Notes: generated by a model from the sequence alone, not told the origin. Numbered from the stretch's first letter, positions 41,605 to 51,789 are shown. The stretch is DNA of 64,000 nt from Pseudomonas entomophila (GCF_029193575.1 NZ_JARGCS010000007.1:1-64000); one strand, 5' to 3'. Numbers and translations: made by a program.

Positions 41605-44266
41605 AATCAGCCGCGCCGCGCTGTTCGGCAAACTCAACAGCGTCGCCTACAAGGCCATCGAGGCCGCCACGGTGTTCTGCAAACTGCGTGGCAACCCCTA
41701 CGTGGAACTGGCGCACTGGCTGCACCAGTTGCTGCAACTGCAAGACAGCGACCTGCACCGCATCGTGCGCCAGTTCAACGTCGAGCCGGCGCGCCTGGCG
41801 CGTGACCTCACCGACGCCCTGGACCGCCTGCCGCGTGGCTCGACCTCGATCACCGACCTGTCCTCGCAAGTGGAGGAGGCGGTGGAGCGCGGCTGGGTGT
41901 ACGGCAGCCTGATGTTCGGCGAAAGCCAGGTGCGCACCGGCTACCTGCTGGTGGGCATCCTCAAGACCCCAAGCCTGCGCAACGCCCTGCTGAGCCTCTG
42001 CGGCGAGTTCGCCAAGCTCAAGGTCGAGGCCCTGAGCGAACGCTTCGACGAGTACGTCGGCGACTCGCCGGAAAACCACCTGGCGGCCAGCGACGGCTTC
42101 AACGCCGGGGTGCCGGGCGAAGCCAGCGGTGCCGTTGCGCCGGCGGCGATGGGCAAGCAGGAGGCGCTCAAGCGCTTCACCGTCGACCTCACCGAGCAGG
42201 CGCGCAGCGGCAAGCTCGACCCCATCGTCGGCCGTGACGAGGAGATCCGTCAGTTGGTCGACATCCTCATGCGCCGTCGGCAGAACAACCCGATCCTCAC
42301 CGGCGAGGCCGGCGTCGGCAAGACCGCCGTGGTCGAAGGCTTCGCCCTGCGCATCGTCGCCGGTGACGTGCCGCCCGCGCTCAAGGACGTCGAGCTGCGC
42401 AGCCTGGACGTCGGCCTGCTGCAGGCCGGCGCCAGCATGAAGGGCGAGTTCGAGCAGCGCCTGCGCCAGGTGATCGAGGACGTGCAGGCCTCGCCCAAGC
42501 CGATCATCCTGTTCATCGACGAGGCCCACACCCTGGTCGGCGCCGGTGGCGCGGCGGGCACCGGTGACGCCGCCAACCTGCTCAAGCCGGCCCTGGCCCG
42601 CGGCAGCCTGCGCACGGTGGCGGCGACCACCTGGGCCGAGTACAAGAAGCACATCGAGAAAGACCCGGCCCTGACCCGCCGCTTCCAGGTGGTGCAGGTG
42701 GACGAGCCGGGCGAGGCCAAGGCCTTGCTGATGATGCGTGGCGTGGCCTCGACCATGGAGAAGCACCACCAGGTGCAGGTGCTCGACGAGGCGCTGGAGG
42801 CGGCGGTGAAGCTGTCGCACCGCTACATCCCGGCGCGCCAGTTGCCGGACAAGTCGGTGAGCCTGCTCGACACCGCCTGCGCACGGGTAGCGATCAGCCT
42901 GCACGCCGTGCCGGCCGAGGTCGACGACAGCCGCCGGCGCATCGAGGCGCTGGAGGTCGAGTTGCGGATCATCGCCCGCGAGGCCGCCATCGGCGTGGCC
43001 ATCGGGCAGCGCCAGGCCCAGGCCGAGACCCTGCTGGGCGAGGAGCGCCAGCGCCTGGCCGAACTGGAAAGCCGCTGGGCCGATGAGAAAGCCTTGGTGG
43101 ACGAACTGCTGGCCACCCGCGCGCAGTTGCGCGAGCAGGTGGGCGTGGTCGACCACGAGGTCGAGGGCAGCCATGCGCTGCGCGAGCAACTGGTCGACCT
43201 GCAACAGCGCCTGGCCGCGCTGCAAGGCGAAGCGCCGCTGATTCTGCCGACCGTCGACTACCAGGCGGTGGCCTCGGTGGTCGCTGACTGGACCGGCATC
43301 CCGGTGGGCCGCATGGCGCGCAACGAGATCGAGACCGTGCTCAACCTCGACAGCCACCTGGCCAAGCGCATCATCGGCCAGGACCACGCGCTGAAGATGA
43401 TCGCCAAGCGCATCCAGACCTCCCGCGCCGGGCTCGACAACCCGAACAAGCCGATCGGCGTGTTCATGCTCGCCGGCACCTCCGGCGTGGGCAAGACCGA
43501 GACCGCGCTGGCCCTGGCCGAGGCCCTGTACGGCGGCGAGCAGAACCTGATCACCATCAACATGAGCGAGTTCCAGGAAGCGCACACCGTCTCCACCCTC
43601 AAGGGCGCGCCCCCCGGCTACGTCGGCTATGGCGAAGGCGGCGTGCTGACCGAGGCGGTGCGCCGTCGGCCCTACAGCGTGGTGCTGCTGGACGAGGTGG
43701 AAAAGGCCCACCCCGACGTGCACGAGATTTTCTTCCAGGTGTTCGACAAGGGCGTGATGGAAGACGGCGAAGGCCGCCAGATCGATTTTCGCAACACGCT
43801 GATCCTGCTCACCACCAACGCCGGCACCGAGCTGATCGCCGACATCTGCAAGCACCCCGAGGCGCTGCCCGAGCCCGATGCGGTGGCCACGCAACTGCGC
43901 AAGCCGCTGCTGGAGATCTTCCCGCCGGCCCTGCTCGGGCGCCTGGTGACCATCCCCTACTACCCGCTCAGCGACGCCATGCTGCAGGCCATCACCCGCC
44001 TGCAACTGGAGCGCATCCGCAAGCGCGTGGAGGCCACCCACAAGGTCGGCTTCGCCTATGACGATGGCGTGGTCGAGCTGATCGTTTCGCGCTGCACCGA
44101 GACCGAGAGCGGCGGGCGAATGATCGACGCGATCCTCACCAACGGCCTGCTGCCGGACATGAGCCGCGAGTTCCTCACCCGCCTGCTCGAAGGCCAGCCG
44201 TTGGCCAGCGTGCGCATCAGCCGCCGCGACAACGACCTGCACTATGACTTCGGCGCCACGGGCTGA
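41597..44266 (+). CDS. tssH: TssH (ClpV), AAA+ ATPase for sheath disassembly
   Basis: The 889-residue protein has a Clp N-domain, a first AAA module with Walker A GEAGVGKT (236-243) and Walker B ILFIDEAHTLVG, a coiled-coil middle domain (SRRRIEALEVELRIIAREAA to LQQRLAALQG), and a second AAA module with GTSGVGKTE, APPGYVGYGEGG and VLLDEVEKAHPDV. It pulls apart contracted TssBC sheaths for reuse. It follows tssG with an eight-base overlap and precedes vgrG by 11 bases. Confidence 0.98.
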   Translation: MGEISRAALFGKLNSVAYKAIEAATVFCKLRGNPYVELAHWLHQLLQLQDSDLHRIVRQFNVEPARLARDLTDALDRLPRGSTSITDLSSQVEEAVERGWVYGSLMFGESQVRTGYLLVGILKTPSLRNALLSLCGEFAKLKVEALSERFDEYVGDSPENHLAASDGFNAGVPGEASGAVAPAAMGKQEALKRFTVDLTEQARSGKLDPIVGRDEEIRQLVDILMRRRQNNPILTGEAGVGKTAVVEGFALRIVAGDVPPALKDVELRSLDVGLLQAGASMKGEFEQRLRQVIEDVQASPKPIILFIDEAHTLVGAGGAAGTGDAANLLKPALARGSLRTVAATTWAEYKKHIEKDPALTRRFQVVQVDEPGEAKALLMMRGVASTMEKHHQVQVLDEALEAAVKLSHRYIPARQLPDKSVSLLDTACARVAISLHAVPAEVDDSRRRIEALEVELRIIAREAAIGVAIGQRQAQAETLLGEERQRLAELESRWADEKALVDELLATRAQLREQVGVVDHEVEGSHALREQLVDLQQRLAALQGEAPLILPTVDYQAVASVVADWTGIPVGRMARNEIETVLNLDSHLAKRIIGQDHALKMIAKRIQTSRAGLDNPNKPIGVFMLAGTSGVGKTETALALAEALYGGEQNLITINMSEFQEAHTVSTLKGAPPGYVGYGEGGVLTEAVRRRPYSVVLLDEVEKAHPDVHEIFFQVFDKGVMEDGEGRQIDFRNTLILLTTNAGTELIADICKHPEALPEPDAVATQLRKPLLEIFPPALLGRLVTIPYYPLSDAMLQAITRLQLERIRKRVEATHKVGFAYDDGVVELIVSRCTETESGGRMIDAILTNGLLPDMSREFLTRLLEGQPLASVRISRRDNDLHYDFGATG

Positions 44267-44277
44267 CGGAACCGACC

Positions 44278-46215
44278 ATGCTGTTCAAGCAACTCACGCG
44301 CCTGGCGCAGATCAACAGCCCCCTGGGCCCGGACGTGCTGATCCTCGAGGAGATGGCCGGCGGCGAGGAGCTCGGCCGCCTGTTCGACTACGAGCTGCAG
44401 CTGACCAGCGACGATCCGGCCATCGACCTCAACCAGTTGCTGGGCAAGCCGATGAGCCTGTCGGTGCAGTTGAACGTCGGCAACAGCCGCCACTTCCATG
44501 GCATCGTCGCGCGTTGCAGCCAGTCGGTGCAGCGTGGCCAGTTCGCCAGCTACAGGGTCACCCTGCGGCCCTGGCTGTGGCTGCTGACGCGCACCAGCGA
44601 CTGCCGGATCTTCCAGCACCAGACCGCGCCGCAGATCATCAAGCAGGTGTTCCGCGACCTGGGTTTCTCCGATTTCGAGGACGCCCTGAGCCGCGGCTAC
44701 CGCGAACGTGAATACTGCGTGCAGTACCGCGAGACCAGCTTCGACTTCGTCAGCCGGCTGATGGAGGAAGAAGGCATCTACTACTTCTTCCGCCACGAGG
44801 CTGAACGCCACGTGCTGGTGCTGGCCGACGCCTACGGCGCGCACCAGAAGGCGCCCGGCTACGAGACGGTGCCGTTCTACCCGCCCGACGGCCAGCACCG
44901 CGAGCGCGACCACATCAACGACTGGTACCTGGCCCAGGAGGTGCAGCCCGGTTCGCTGGAGCTCAACGACTACGACTTCCAGCGCCCCAGCGCGCGCATC
45001 GACGTGCGCTCGACCCTGCCGCGCCCGCACCAGGCCGGCGACTACCCGCTGTACGACTACCCCGGCGCCTACAGCCAGACCCAGGACGGCGAGCACTACG
45101 CGCGCACGCGCCTGGAGTCGCTGCAAAGCCTGCACGAGCGCATCGAGCTGCGCGGCAACGCGCGCGGCCTTGGCAGTGGCCACCTGTTCAACCTCGAAGG
45201 CTTCGCACGCCAGGACCAGAACCGCGAATACCTGATCGTCAGCGCGCGCTACCACGTGCTCCAGGAGCGTCTGGAAACCGGCAGCGGCGGCGGCGCGCCG
45301 CAGTTCGAAAGCAACCTTAGCTGCATCGACGCGCAGCAGAGCTACCGCCCGGTCGCCAGCACCCTGCGGCCGATCGTCAAGGGCCCGCAGACCGCCGTGG
45401 TGGTCGGCCCCGCCGGCGAGGAGATCTGGACCGACCAGTACGGCCGGGTGAAGGTGCACTTCCACTGGGACCGCCACGACCAGTCCAACGAGAACAGCTC
45501 GTGCTGGATCCGCGTGTCGCAAGCCTGGGCCGGCAAGAACTGGGGCTCGATGCAGGTGCCGCGGATCGGCCAGGAGGTGATCGTCAGCTTCCTCGAAGGC
45601 GACCCGGACCGGCCGATCATCACCGGGCGCGTGTACAACGCCGAGCAGGCGGTGCCCTACGACCTGCCCGCCGGCGCCACCCAGAGCGGCATGAAAAGCC
45701 GCTCCAGCAAGGGCGGCAGCCCGGCCAACTTCAATGAAATCCGCATGGAGGACAAGAAGGGCGCCGAGCAGTTGTACGTGCACGCCGAACGCAACATGGA
45801 CACCGTGGTGGAGCAGAACGAAACCCTGTCGGTGGGCGCCAGCCGGGTGCAGACCGTGGGCCTGCTGGAAACCATCACCATCGGCCAGGACCGCATCCGC
45901 GCGGTGCGCCGCGACGACATGCTGCTGGTCGGCGCGAGCAAGACCGACAGCATCAGCACCAGTTACCTGATCGAAGTCGGCGACAACCTGCGCCTGGTCT
46001 GCGGCAAGAGCGTGATCGAGCTCAACGCCAGCGGGCAGATCAACCTCAGCTGCGTGCAGTTCAGCTTTCACGCAAGCCAAGACGCCGAGATCAACACCGA
46101 CGGCACCCTCGACCTGAACGTCGGCAGCGGCGCGCAGACCGCGCCCGACGACCAGGGCGTGAAAACCACCATCGACGACTCGGTGAAGGCGATCTTCTCC
46201 GACAAAGGCCAGTAA
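44278..46215 (+). CDS. vgrG: VgrG spike protein
   Basis: The 645-residue protein has the gp27-like region (DCRIFQHQTAPQIIKQVFRDLG, EYCVQYRETSFDFVSRLMEEEGIYYFF), the gp5 OB-fold domain (IWTDQYGRVKVHFHWDR, CWIRVSQAWAGKNWGSMQVPRIGQEV) and the C-terminal beta-helix repeats (VEQNETLSVGASRVQTVG). There is no enzymatic extension, so it is a pure spike that would carry the PAAR-containing Rhs protein encoded next. Length is normal. It is followed 13 bases on by the chaperone gene. Confidence 0.97.
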   Translation: MLFKQLTRLAQINSPLGPDVLILEEMAGGEELGRLFDYELQLTSDDPAIDLNQLLGKPMSLSVQLNVGNSRHFHGIVARCSQSVQRGQFASYRVTLRPWLWLLTRTSDCRIFQHQTAPQIIKQVFRDLGFSDFEDALSRGYREREYCVQYRETSFDFVSRLMEEEGIYYFFRHEAERHVLVLADAYGAHQKAPGYETVPFYPPDGQHRERDHINDWYLAQEVQPGSLELNDYDFQRPSARIDVRSTLPRPHQAGDYPLYDYPGAYSQTQDGEHYARTRLESLQSLHERIELRGNARGLGSGHLFNLEGFARQDQNREYLIVSARYHVLQERLETGSGGGAPQFESNLSCIDAQQSYRPVASTLRPIVKGPQTAVVVGPAGEEIWTDQYGRVKVHFHWDRHDQSNENSSCWIRVSQAWAGKNWGSMQVPRIGQEVIVSFLEGDPDRPIITGRVYNAEQAVPYDLPAGATQSGMKSRSSKGGSPANFNEIRMEDKKGAEQLYVHAERNMDTVVEQNETLSVGASRVQTVGLLETITIGQDRIRAVRRDDMLLVGASKTDSISTSYLIEVGDNLRLVCGKSVIELNASGQINLSCVQFSFHASQDAEINTDGTLDLNVGSGAQTAPDDQGVKTTIDDSVKAIFSDKGQ

Positions 46216-46228
46216 ACGAGACGCCCCC

Positions 46229-46657
46229 ATGAGCTACCGCCTCAACGAATTCCGCTTCGCCCTGCCCGACACAGGGCTGCACGACACCAGCATCAACATC
46301 CTGCGCTTCGAGGCGCTGGGCACTTCGCTGATCGTCAGCCGCAGCCTGCTGGCCGAGGGCGAGACCCTGCAAAGCAACTTCGACGGCCAGTTGCAGCGCC
46401 TGCAGCAGCAGGTCAAGGATTTGCGCTTCCAGCCGGCGCAGGCCGTGCGCGTGGGCCAGGGCGTGGATGCCATCGAGCTGTCCAGCCAGTTCAGCAAGGG
46501 CAGCGAGAAGGTGTTCCAGTACCAACTGGCGCTGGTGCTGCCCGGCACCCGCAAGATGTTCGCCCTGAGCTACGTCAAGGCGCAGCCCTTGGGTGAGGCC
46601 GAGGCGGCGCACTGGGCGGCGCTCAAGCAGTCGCTCGATTTCGACAACCTGGGCTGA
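46229..46657 (+). CDS. EagR-type chaperone (DcrB/DUF1795) for the Rhs effector
   Basis: The 142-residue protein is a DUF1795/DcrB-like protein: YRLNEFRFALPDTGLHDTSINIL, IVSRSLLAEGETLQSNFDGQLQRLQQQ and HWAALKQSLDF. Members of this family encoded between vgrG and prePAAR effectors are Eag chaperones that shield the effector's membrane helices before loading on VgrG. The next gene indeed encodes a prePAAR Rhs protein with two hydrophobic regions, as expected for EagR. It has no signal peptide, unlike true DcrB. Confidence 0.92.
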   Translation: MSYRLNEFRFALPDTGLHDTSINILRFEALGTSLIVSRSLLAEGETLQSNFDGQLQRLQQQVKDLRFQPAQAVRVGQGVDAIELSSQFSKGSEKVFQYQLALVLPGTRKMFALSYVKAQPLGEAEAAHWAALKQSLDFDNLG

Positions 46658-46666
46658 CCCAGCGCC

Positions 46667-49600
46667 ATGTCCGACGCGCTCTGGGCCGCCCGCGAAGGCG
46701 ACGCGCTGCTGCACACCTCGGTGATGGCCGACATCATCGGCGGCGTGCTGGAAGTCGCCGCCAACGTCGCCATCGGCGCGCTGGCCACTGCCGCGGTGGC
46801 CGCCGCGCTGGGCCTCACCGTGGCCACCGGCGGGCTGGGTTGCTTCGTGCTCGGCGCGGTGGTCGGCCTGGTGGTCGGCGTGGTGATGGCCAAGACCGGC
46901 GCGGACACCGGGCTCAGTCGATTATGCGAGGGCATCGGCAACTTCCTCTTCCCGCCCACGGTGCAGGCCACCATCGCCAGCGGCTCGCCCGACACCCGCA
47001 CCAACGGCATGCGCGCGGCCCGCGCCGCCGGGGTGGTGCTGGGCCCGATGGCGCCGCTGGAGGGTGGCGCCGAGGGTGAGGCGGGCGAGGAACAGGAAGA
47101 GACCTTCCTCGACATGGCCAAGGGTTTCTTCTCGCAGATGTGGCGCCCCACGGTCGCCTCGCCTGCGCCCAACACCCTGCCGGCGACCGACGACAAGGTC
47201 ATCTGCAGCAAGCACCCGCCAATGCCGCCGCAGTTCCTCGCCGAGGGCTCCAGCAAGGTGCTGATCAACGGCCAGCCAGCGTGCCGCAGTGGCGACCGCA
47301 GCACCTGCGAGGCGGTGATCGTCGATGGCGGGCTGGTGTCGAACAACGTGCGCATCGGTGGCGAACCGATCGTGGTGCAGGAGATTCGCAGCGGCAAGAC
47401 GCCGGGGATCGGCTTGGCGATCACCGCGTTGATGATGTTGCGGGGACGGGGGGGGAAGTTTTATAGCAAGTTTGGGTGCATGTTGGTGGGGGGGGTGGCG
47501 AACTTTGCCACCGGCCAGGCCATCGGGGCGCTGACCCGCGCCATGGCGGGTTCGCCAAACCCGGTCCACGCCCCCACCGGCGCAAAGATCCTGTGTGGCG
47601 ATGACGAGCTGGACTTCACCCTGCCCGCACACGTCCCACTTGAATGGCAGCGTATCTATAACAGCCGTGACGAACGCCAGGACGGCCTGTTCGGCGCGGG
47701 CTGGAGCGTACCCTACGAAGCCTGCGTGCGCATCGGCACGGACGCCGAGGGTTGCGAATCGCTGTCGCTCACGGATGAGCAGGGACGCGTGGTGGAGATA
47801 GGCGCCATCCCGCCCGGCGATGCCGTTTTCAGTGTCGGCGAAGGATTGAGCGTGCGACGCGCGGAAAATGGCGAGCTGCTCACGGAAAGCCGCGAAGGCC
47901 AGTACCGGCTGTTCCAGCCCACCCCAGGGCGACCGAGCCAGCTGCGCCTGAGTCAAGTCGGCGACCGCAACGACAACCGGATCTACCTCGATTACGACGA
48001 GCAAGGCCGGCTGAGCCACCTGCGAGGCACCAGTGAGCGGCTCCAGGTGCGGGTGCACTACAGCCAGCGCTGGCCCCAACGTATCGATCATCTGGAGCGC
48101 TGCTACCCCACTGGCGAGACCGAGGTGCTGGTCAGCTACGACTATGACAGCCACGGCGATCTGGCGCTGGTGCGCGACGCTGACAGCAACGTGCTGCGAC
48201 GCTTCGTCTACGATGATGCCCGACGCATGGTGGAGCACCAAACGCCGAGTGGCCTGCGCTGTTTCTACGCATGGGATCGCTTCGAGGATGGCTCGCGGGT
48301 GACGCGCCACTGGACCGATGCTGGGGATACCTATCAGTTCGACTACGATGTCGCCGCAGGTCTCACCCAGGTCACCGACGGCCTGCGTCGGGTTAGCACC
48401 CGACAGTGGAATCGGCAGTTCCAGATTACGCGCTACACCGACGCACTGGGCCATGTGTGGCATTTCGAATGGAACGACGAACGCCAGCTACTGGCGGCTA
48501 TCGACCCCCAGGGTGGCCGCTGGCAGTACTTTTACGATGACTCCGGCAACATCACGCAAACGATCGACCCGCTAGGCCGCAGCGAGTCCACCCAGTGGCT
48601 TGAGCACTGGTCACTCCCCAGGAGCCAGAGCGATCTGGCGGGAAACCGCTGGAGCTTCACCTATGACGCTCGCGGTAACTGCATCCGCGAAACCGACCCA
48701 CTCGGGCAACAGACCCGCTACCGCTATGACGCGCATGGCTGCCCGGCGGAAATCATCGATGCCACCGGACGGAGCCGGTACTTGCGCTGGAACGACCAGG
48801 GCCTGCTTGTGGAGCAAACAGACTGCTCCGGCTACCGGACACGTTTCACCTACGACCGCCGGGGGCACCTGCAAGCCATCACCGATGCCCTGGGTGAACA
48901 GACCGAATATCGGCACGACGTGCACGGCCGCCTGCTACTGACGGTGCTGCCGGACGGGCGCACCGAGCAGGTCGAGCGCGGTGCCAACGGCATGCCCACG
49001 CGTCATATCGACCCTGCGGGCAACACCACTCAATACAGCTACAACCGCCGAGGCCAGTTGACGGCACGCACCGACCCGCATGGTCGGCGCTTGGAATACC
49101 GTCATGACGACTACGGCCGGGAACTTGAACTGCGCAACGAGAACGGTGAAGCCTACGGTTTCGACTGGGATGACAGCGACCGCCTGGTGCGGGAGCGCAA
49201 CTTGGATGGCAGTGCCCGCTGCTATGCCTACGACCCACTGGACAACCTCGCCCGGGTCGAATTCGTGCCTACCCCGGGCAGTCATGAACAGTCGATCGTC
49301 CACTGCATGGCCTACGATGCGGTCGGCCGGCTGCGACTCAAGCAGACCGACGACGGTCAGACCGACTACAGCTACGATGACCAGGACCTGCCCACCGAGA
49401 TGCTCTTCACCGACCTGCACGGTGAGCGCCATCGCCTGGCCTTTGTCCATGACGCTCTGGGCCAGCTATGCGAGGAGCAGGGGCCCGCCGGCACGTTGCG
49501 ACACCAGTATGATCCGCTTGGAAATCTGACCCGCACGCGCCTGACCGATGGCCGCTGGGTCAACCGCCTGTACTACGGTAGCGGCCACCTGCACCAGGTC

Positions 49601-51040
49601 AACCTCGACGGCAAGATCGTCTGCGACTTCGAGCGGGACCGACTGCACCGAGAAACACTGCGTCAGCAAGGGGCATTGCGCACCCGCAGTGAGTACGACC
49701 GAACAGGACGCCTGCGCGCACGACTGCGCCGGTCGGCGTCCAATCTGGACATCCTGCCGGCACCGGCTCAGCAGCGCTTCGACTATGACCTACTGGACAA
49801 CCTCGCCGTGCGCCACACTCAGCGCCCAGGTGTGGATCACCGGCAGGTGCTGCACCACGATGGCGGTGGAAGGGTCGTCGCCAGCGAAGACCATCCAGCC
49901 GGCTACCACGAAGCGTTCCGCTACGACCGCGCCGCGAACCTGCTCGACACACCCCACTCAGGCACCGGGCTGGTACGTCACAACCGGGTGCTGACCTACC
50001 AGGACAAGCGCTATCGCTACGACGGTTTCGGCCGCCTCGTGGAAAAACGCAGCCGCCGACGCGGCCTTCAGCAGTTTCGCTACGACGCCGAGCACCGCCT
50101 GGCCCAGGTGCGCAACCTACAGCCAGGGCGGGAGCGGATCATCGACATGCGCTACGACCCGATGGGGCGGCGAATCGAGAAGATCGAGTCCACGCTGGAT
50201 GGCCAAGTACTGTCGTGCACGCGCTTTACCTGGGAAGGCCTGCGCCTGCTGGGCGAGCAACGTCATGGCTTACAGACCCTCTATCTGTATGCGGACGACG
50301 GCCACGAGCCGCTGGCGCGGTTGGATGGCCACGGAGGCCATGCGCAGCTACATCACTATCACAACGACATGAACGGCTTGCCCGAGTCGCTGACCGATGC
50401 GCAGGGAGAGACGCTCTGGTCCGCGCGCTACTTGACGTGGGGCAACACGTGGGAAGAGTGGCGCGTGCCAGGATTCGTGGAAGAGCAGAACCTGCGCTTC
50501 CAAGGGCAGTATCTAGACCGCGAAACCGGGCTGCACTACAACCTGTTCCGTTTCTATGATCCGGATATCGGGCGTTTCACGCAGCCGGATCCAATCGGGT
50601 TGGCGGGTGGGGTCAACCAGTATCAATATGCGCCGAACCCATTTACGTGGATCGATCCTTGGGGGTTGCTCAACGAGGGTGAGGTTGCGGGATATGGAGC
50701 CAAGGCCCACCGAGGCGATGGATTGGAAGCCCATGAGCTCATGCGTAACAAGTTCCTTCAGGACAAGGGACTCGCTAAGAAAAAACGTCGCATGAAAGGC
50801 AACCCATCCATTGCGTTGAGCCCGGAAAACCATGACGAGGTTCACCGAGAGGAAAATCGTTTACGCAAGCAGATGGGGCTAAAGCCGAACCAGATGCTCA
50901 AACGCGGCAAGCTGGAGATCCGTCTGATGTCCGAAGCTATTTACAACTCCCTGGTCGTAAAGGGCAAGATCAGCCAACAACAACTCAGGACCGCTCGACG
51001 CTACGCCAAGTCGTTCGCCAAAGGCAAAGGATGTTATTGA
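46667..51040 (+). CDS. rhs: prePAAR-PAAR-Rhs effector with putative HNH-like C-terminal toxin
   Basis: The 1457-residue protein begins with the prePAAR motif AARxxDxxxH (AAREGDALLH, residues 7-16) and a first hydrophobic region (about 20-76). A PAAR domain (about 176-235: VICSKHPPMPPQF, LINGQPACRSGDRSTC) and a second hydrophobic region (about 248-300) follow, then the Rhs core with some 20 YD repeats and the conserved core end NQYQYAPNPFTWIDPWGL. After this motif the last 123 residues form the variable toxin: GLEAHELMRNKFL, then GNPSIALSPENHDEVHREE, an H...N...H...H layout that resembles HNH/EndoVII-type nucleases. The tip family is unassigned. The immunity gene follows three bases on. Two hydrophobic regions match the class II, EagR-dependent type. 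Confidence 0.92.
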   Translation: MSDALWAAREGDALLHTSVMADIIGGVLEVAANVAIGALATAAVAAALGLTVATGGLGCFVLGAVVGLVVGVVMAKTGADTGLSRLCEGIGNFLFPPTVQATIASGSPDTRTNGMRAARAAGVVLGPMAPLEGGAEGEAGEEQEETFLDMAKGFFSQMWRPTVASPAPNTLPATDDKVICSKHPPMPPQFLAEGSSKVLINGQPACRSGDRSTCEAVIVDGGLVSNNVRIGGEPIVVQEIRSGKTPGIGLAITALMMLRGRGGKFYSKFGCMLVGGVANFATGQAIGALTRAMAGSPNPVHAPTGAKILCGDDELDFTLPAHVPLEWQRIYNSRDERQDGLFGAGWSVPYEACVRIGTDAEGCESLSLTDEQGRVVEIGAIPPGDAVFSVGEGLSVRRAENGELLTESREGQYRLFQPTPGRPSQLRLSQVGDRNDNRIYLDYDEQGRLSHLRGTSERLQVRVHYSQRWPQRIDHLERCYPTGETEVLVSYDYDSHGDLALVRDADSNVLRRFVYDDARRMVEHQTPSGLRCFYAWDRFEDGSRVTRHWTDAGDTYQFDYDVAAGLTQVTDGLRRVSTRQWNRQFQITRYTDALGHVWHFEWNDERQLLAAIDPQGGRWQYFYDDSGNITQTIDPLGRSESTQWLEHWSLPRSQSDLAGNRWSFTYDARGNCIRETDPLGQQTRYRYDAHGCPAEIIDATGRSRYLRWNDQGLLVEQTDCSGYRTRFTYDRRGHLQAITDALGEQTEYRHDVHGRLLLTVLPDGRTEQVERGANGMPTRHIDPAGNTTQYSYNRRGQLTARTDPHGRRLEYRHDDYGRELELRNENGEAYGFDWDDSDRLVRERNLDGSARCYAYDPLDNLARVEFVPTPGSHEQSIVHCMAYDAVGRLRLKQTDDGQTDYSYDDQDLPTEMLFTDLHGERHRLAFVHDALGQLCEEQGPAGTLRHQYDPLGNLTRTRLTDGRWVNRLYYGSGHLHQVNLDGKIVCDFERDRLHRETLRQQGALRTRSEYDRTGRLRARLRRSASNLDILPAPAQQRFDYDLLDNLAVRHTQRPGVDHRQVLHHDGGGRVVASEDHPAGYHEAFRYDRAANLLDTPHSGTGLVRHNRVLTYQDKRYRYDGFGRLVEKRSRRRGLQQFRYDAEHRLAQVRNLQPGRERIIDMRYDPMGRRIEKIESTLDGQVLSCTRFTWEGLRLLGEQRHGLQTLYLYADDGHEPLARLDGHGGHAQLHHYHNDMNGLPESLTDAQGETLWSARYLTWGNTWEEWRVPGFVEEQNLRFQGQYLDRETGLHYNLFRFYDPDIGRFTQPDPIGLAGGVNQYQYAPNPFTWIDPWGLLNEGEVAGYGAKAHRGDGLEAHELMRNKFLQDKGLAKKKRRMKGNPSIALSPENHDEVHREENRLRKQMGLKPNQMLKRGKLEIRLMSEAIYNSLVVKGKISQQQLRTARRYAKSFAKGKGCY

Positions 51041-51042
51041 AC

Positions 51043-51708
51043 ATGAAATCACAGAAGATCATTCTTGCTACCCAGAACCAAGGGTTTGGCCAGGTGGGCG
51101 GAGCTCCGTACCTGGATGACTCATCGCTCTGGCCACGCGCGCCGGACACTGGCGAACTGATGACACCGCTGGCCACATTGACTGAACGGTTTCTCCCGGT
51201 CACCTTCGTGCCTCCCGGAATGGGCCTGACTGTGTTTATCACCACCCGCAAGGGAAATGGCGAGTTCAGTCGCACGACCCAACGGCAATATACGGTGCAT
51301 CAACAATCCGACCTGAAGGAAAAACTGGGCAACGGCTATACCCGGGTCATCCTGCACACGCTGACCGATGAAGCGCTCGTGCCGAACGAACCGGTGTTGC
51401 TGCTGAAACCCAGCTTTATCAACTTCGAGCCATTGACCGAAGACGAAATCACTGAAGAGCTGGAAGACGAAGACAGCGGTATTGAACTCAGCAAGCCCGT
51501 TGGACGCCCATCCTGGCTCCAGGATCCGATCTACGAGCCTAAGCGCTACTTGTTCCTGATGCAGTTACTGGATGCCGACCTGGCGCAATCCAGCCCTGAG
51601 CATGAGGGAATACTGGCTGAAGGCATCGGTTACCTTTACGTTGATCGGCAAGCACGTCGAGGAAAGCAAGGTGACGAAGCTGGCTTCTTCTTCATTCAGT
51701 TCACCTGA
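51043..51708 (+). CDS. Probable immunity protein for the Rhs toxin (DUF1963-like)
   Basis: The 221-residue protein has no signal peptide, so it is cytoplasmic, in keeping with a nuclease toxin. Near the start is FGQVGGAPYLDDSSLWP and near the end LFLMQLLDADL, GIGYLYVDRQARRG and GFFFIQFT. This resembles DUF1963/YwqG-like proteins, which are known as immunity proteins of polymorphic toxins. I place the start at ATG 51043; an in-frame ATG at 51031 overlaps the rhs end. Lower codon bias than the T6SS core matches the Rhs tip, suggesting the tip and immunity gene moved together. Confidence 0.78.
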   Translation: MKSQKIILATQNQGFGQVGGAPYLDDSSLWPRAPDTGELMTPLATLTERFLPVTFVPPGMGLTVFITTRKGNGEFSRTTQRQYTVHQQSDLKEKLGNGYTRVILHTLTDEALVPNEPVLLLKPSFINFEPLTEDEITEELEDEDSGIELSKPVGRPSWLQDPIYEPKRYLFLMQLLDADLAQSSPEHEGILAEGIGYLYVDRQARRGKQGDEAGFFFIQFT

Positions 51709-51765
51709 AATGCCGACGCCCCCCATTCGGCGCAGCGCGGGCAGCACAGACACCCCAAAACGCAA

Positions 51766-51789
51766 CAGCCCCGGCATAGGCCGGGGCTG
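51766..51789 (-). terminator. Terminator-like hairpin between the Rhs immunity gene and the porin gene
   Basis: CAGCCCCGGC (51766-51775) pairs with GCCGGGGCTG (51780-51789) around an ATAG loop. On the minus strand a GTTGCGTTTT tail follows. It lies between two convergent genes and may serve both. Confidence 0.75.

Noticed and set aside
41438..44242. 934-codon minus-strand frame opposite tssH
   Set aside because: Antisense shadow of an unmistakable ClpV ATPase gene.
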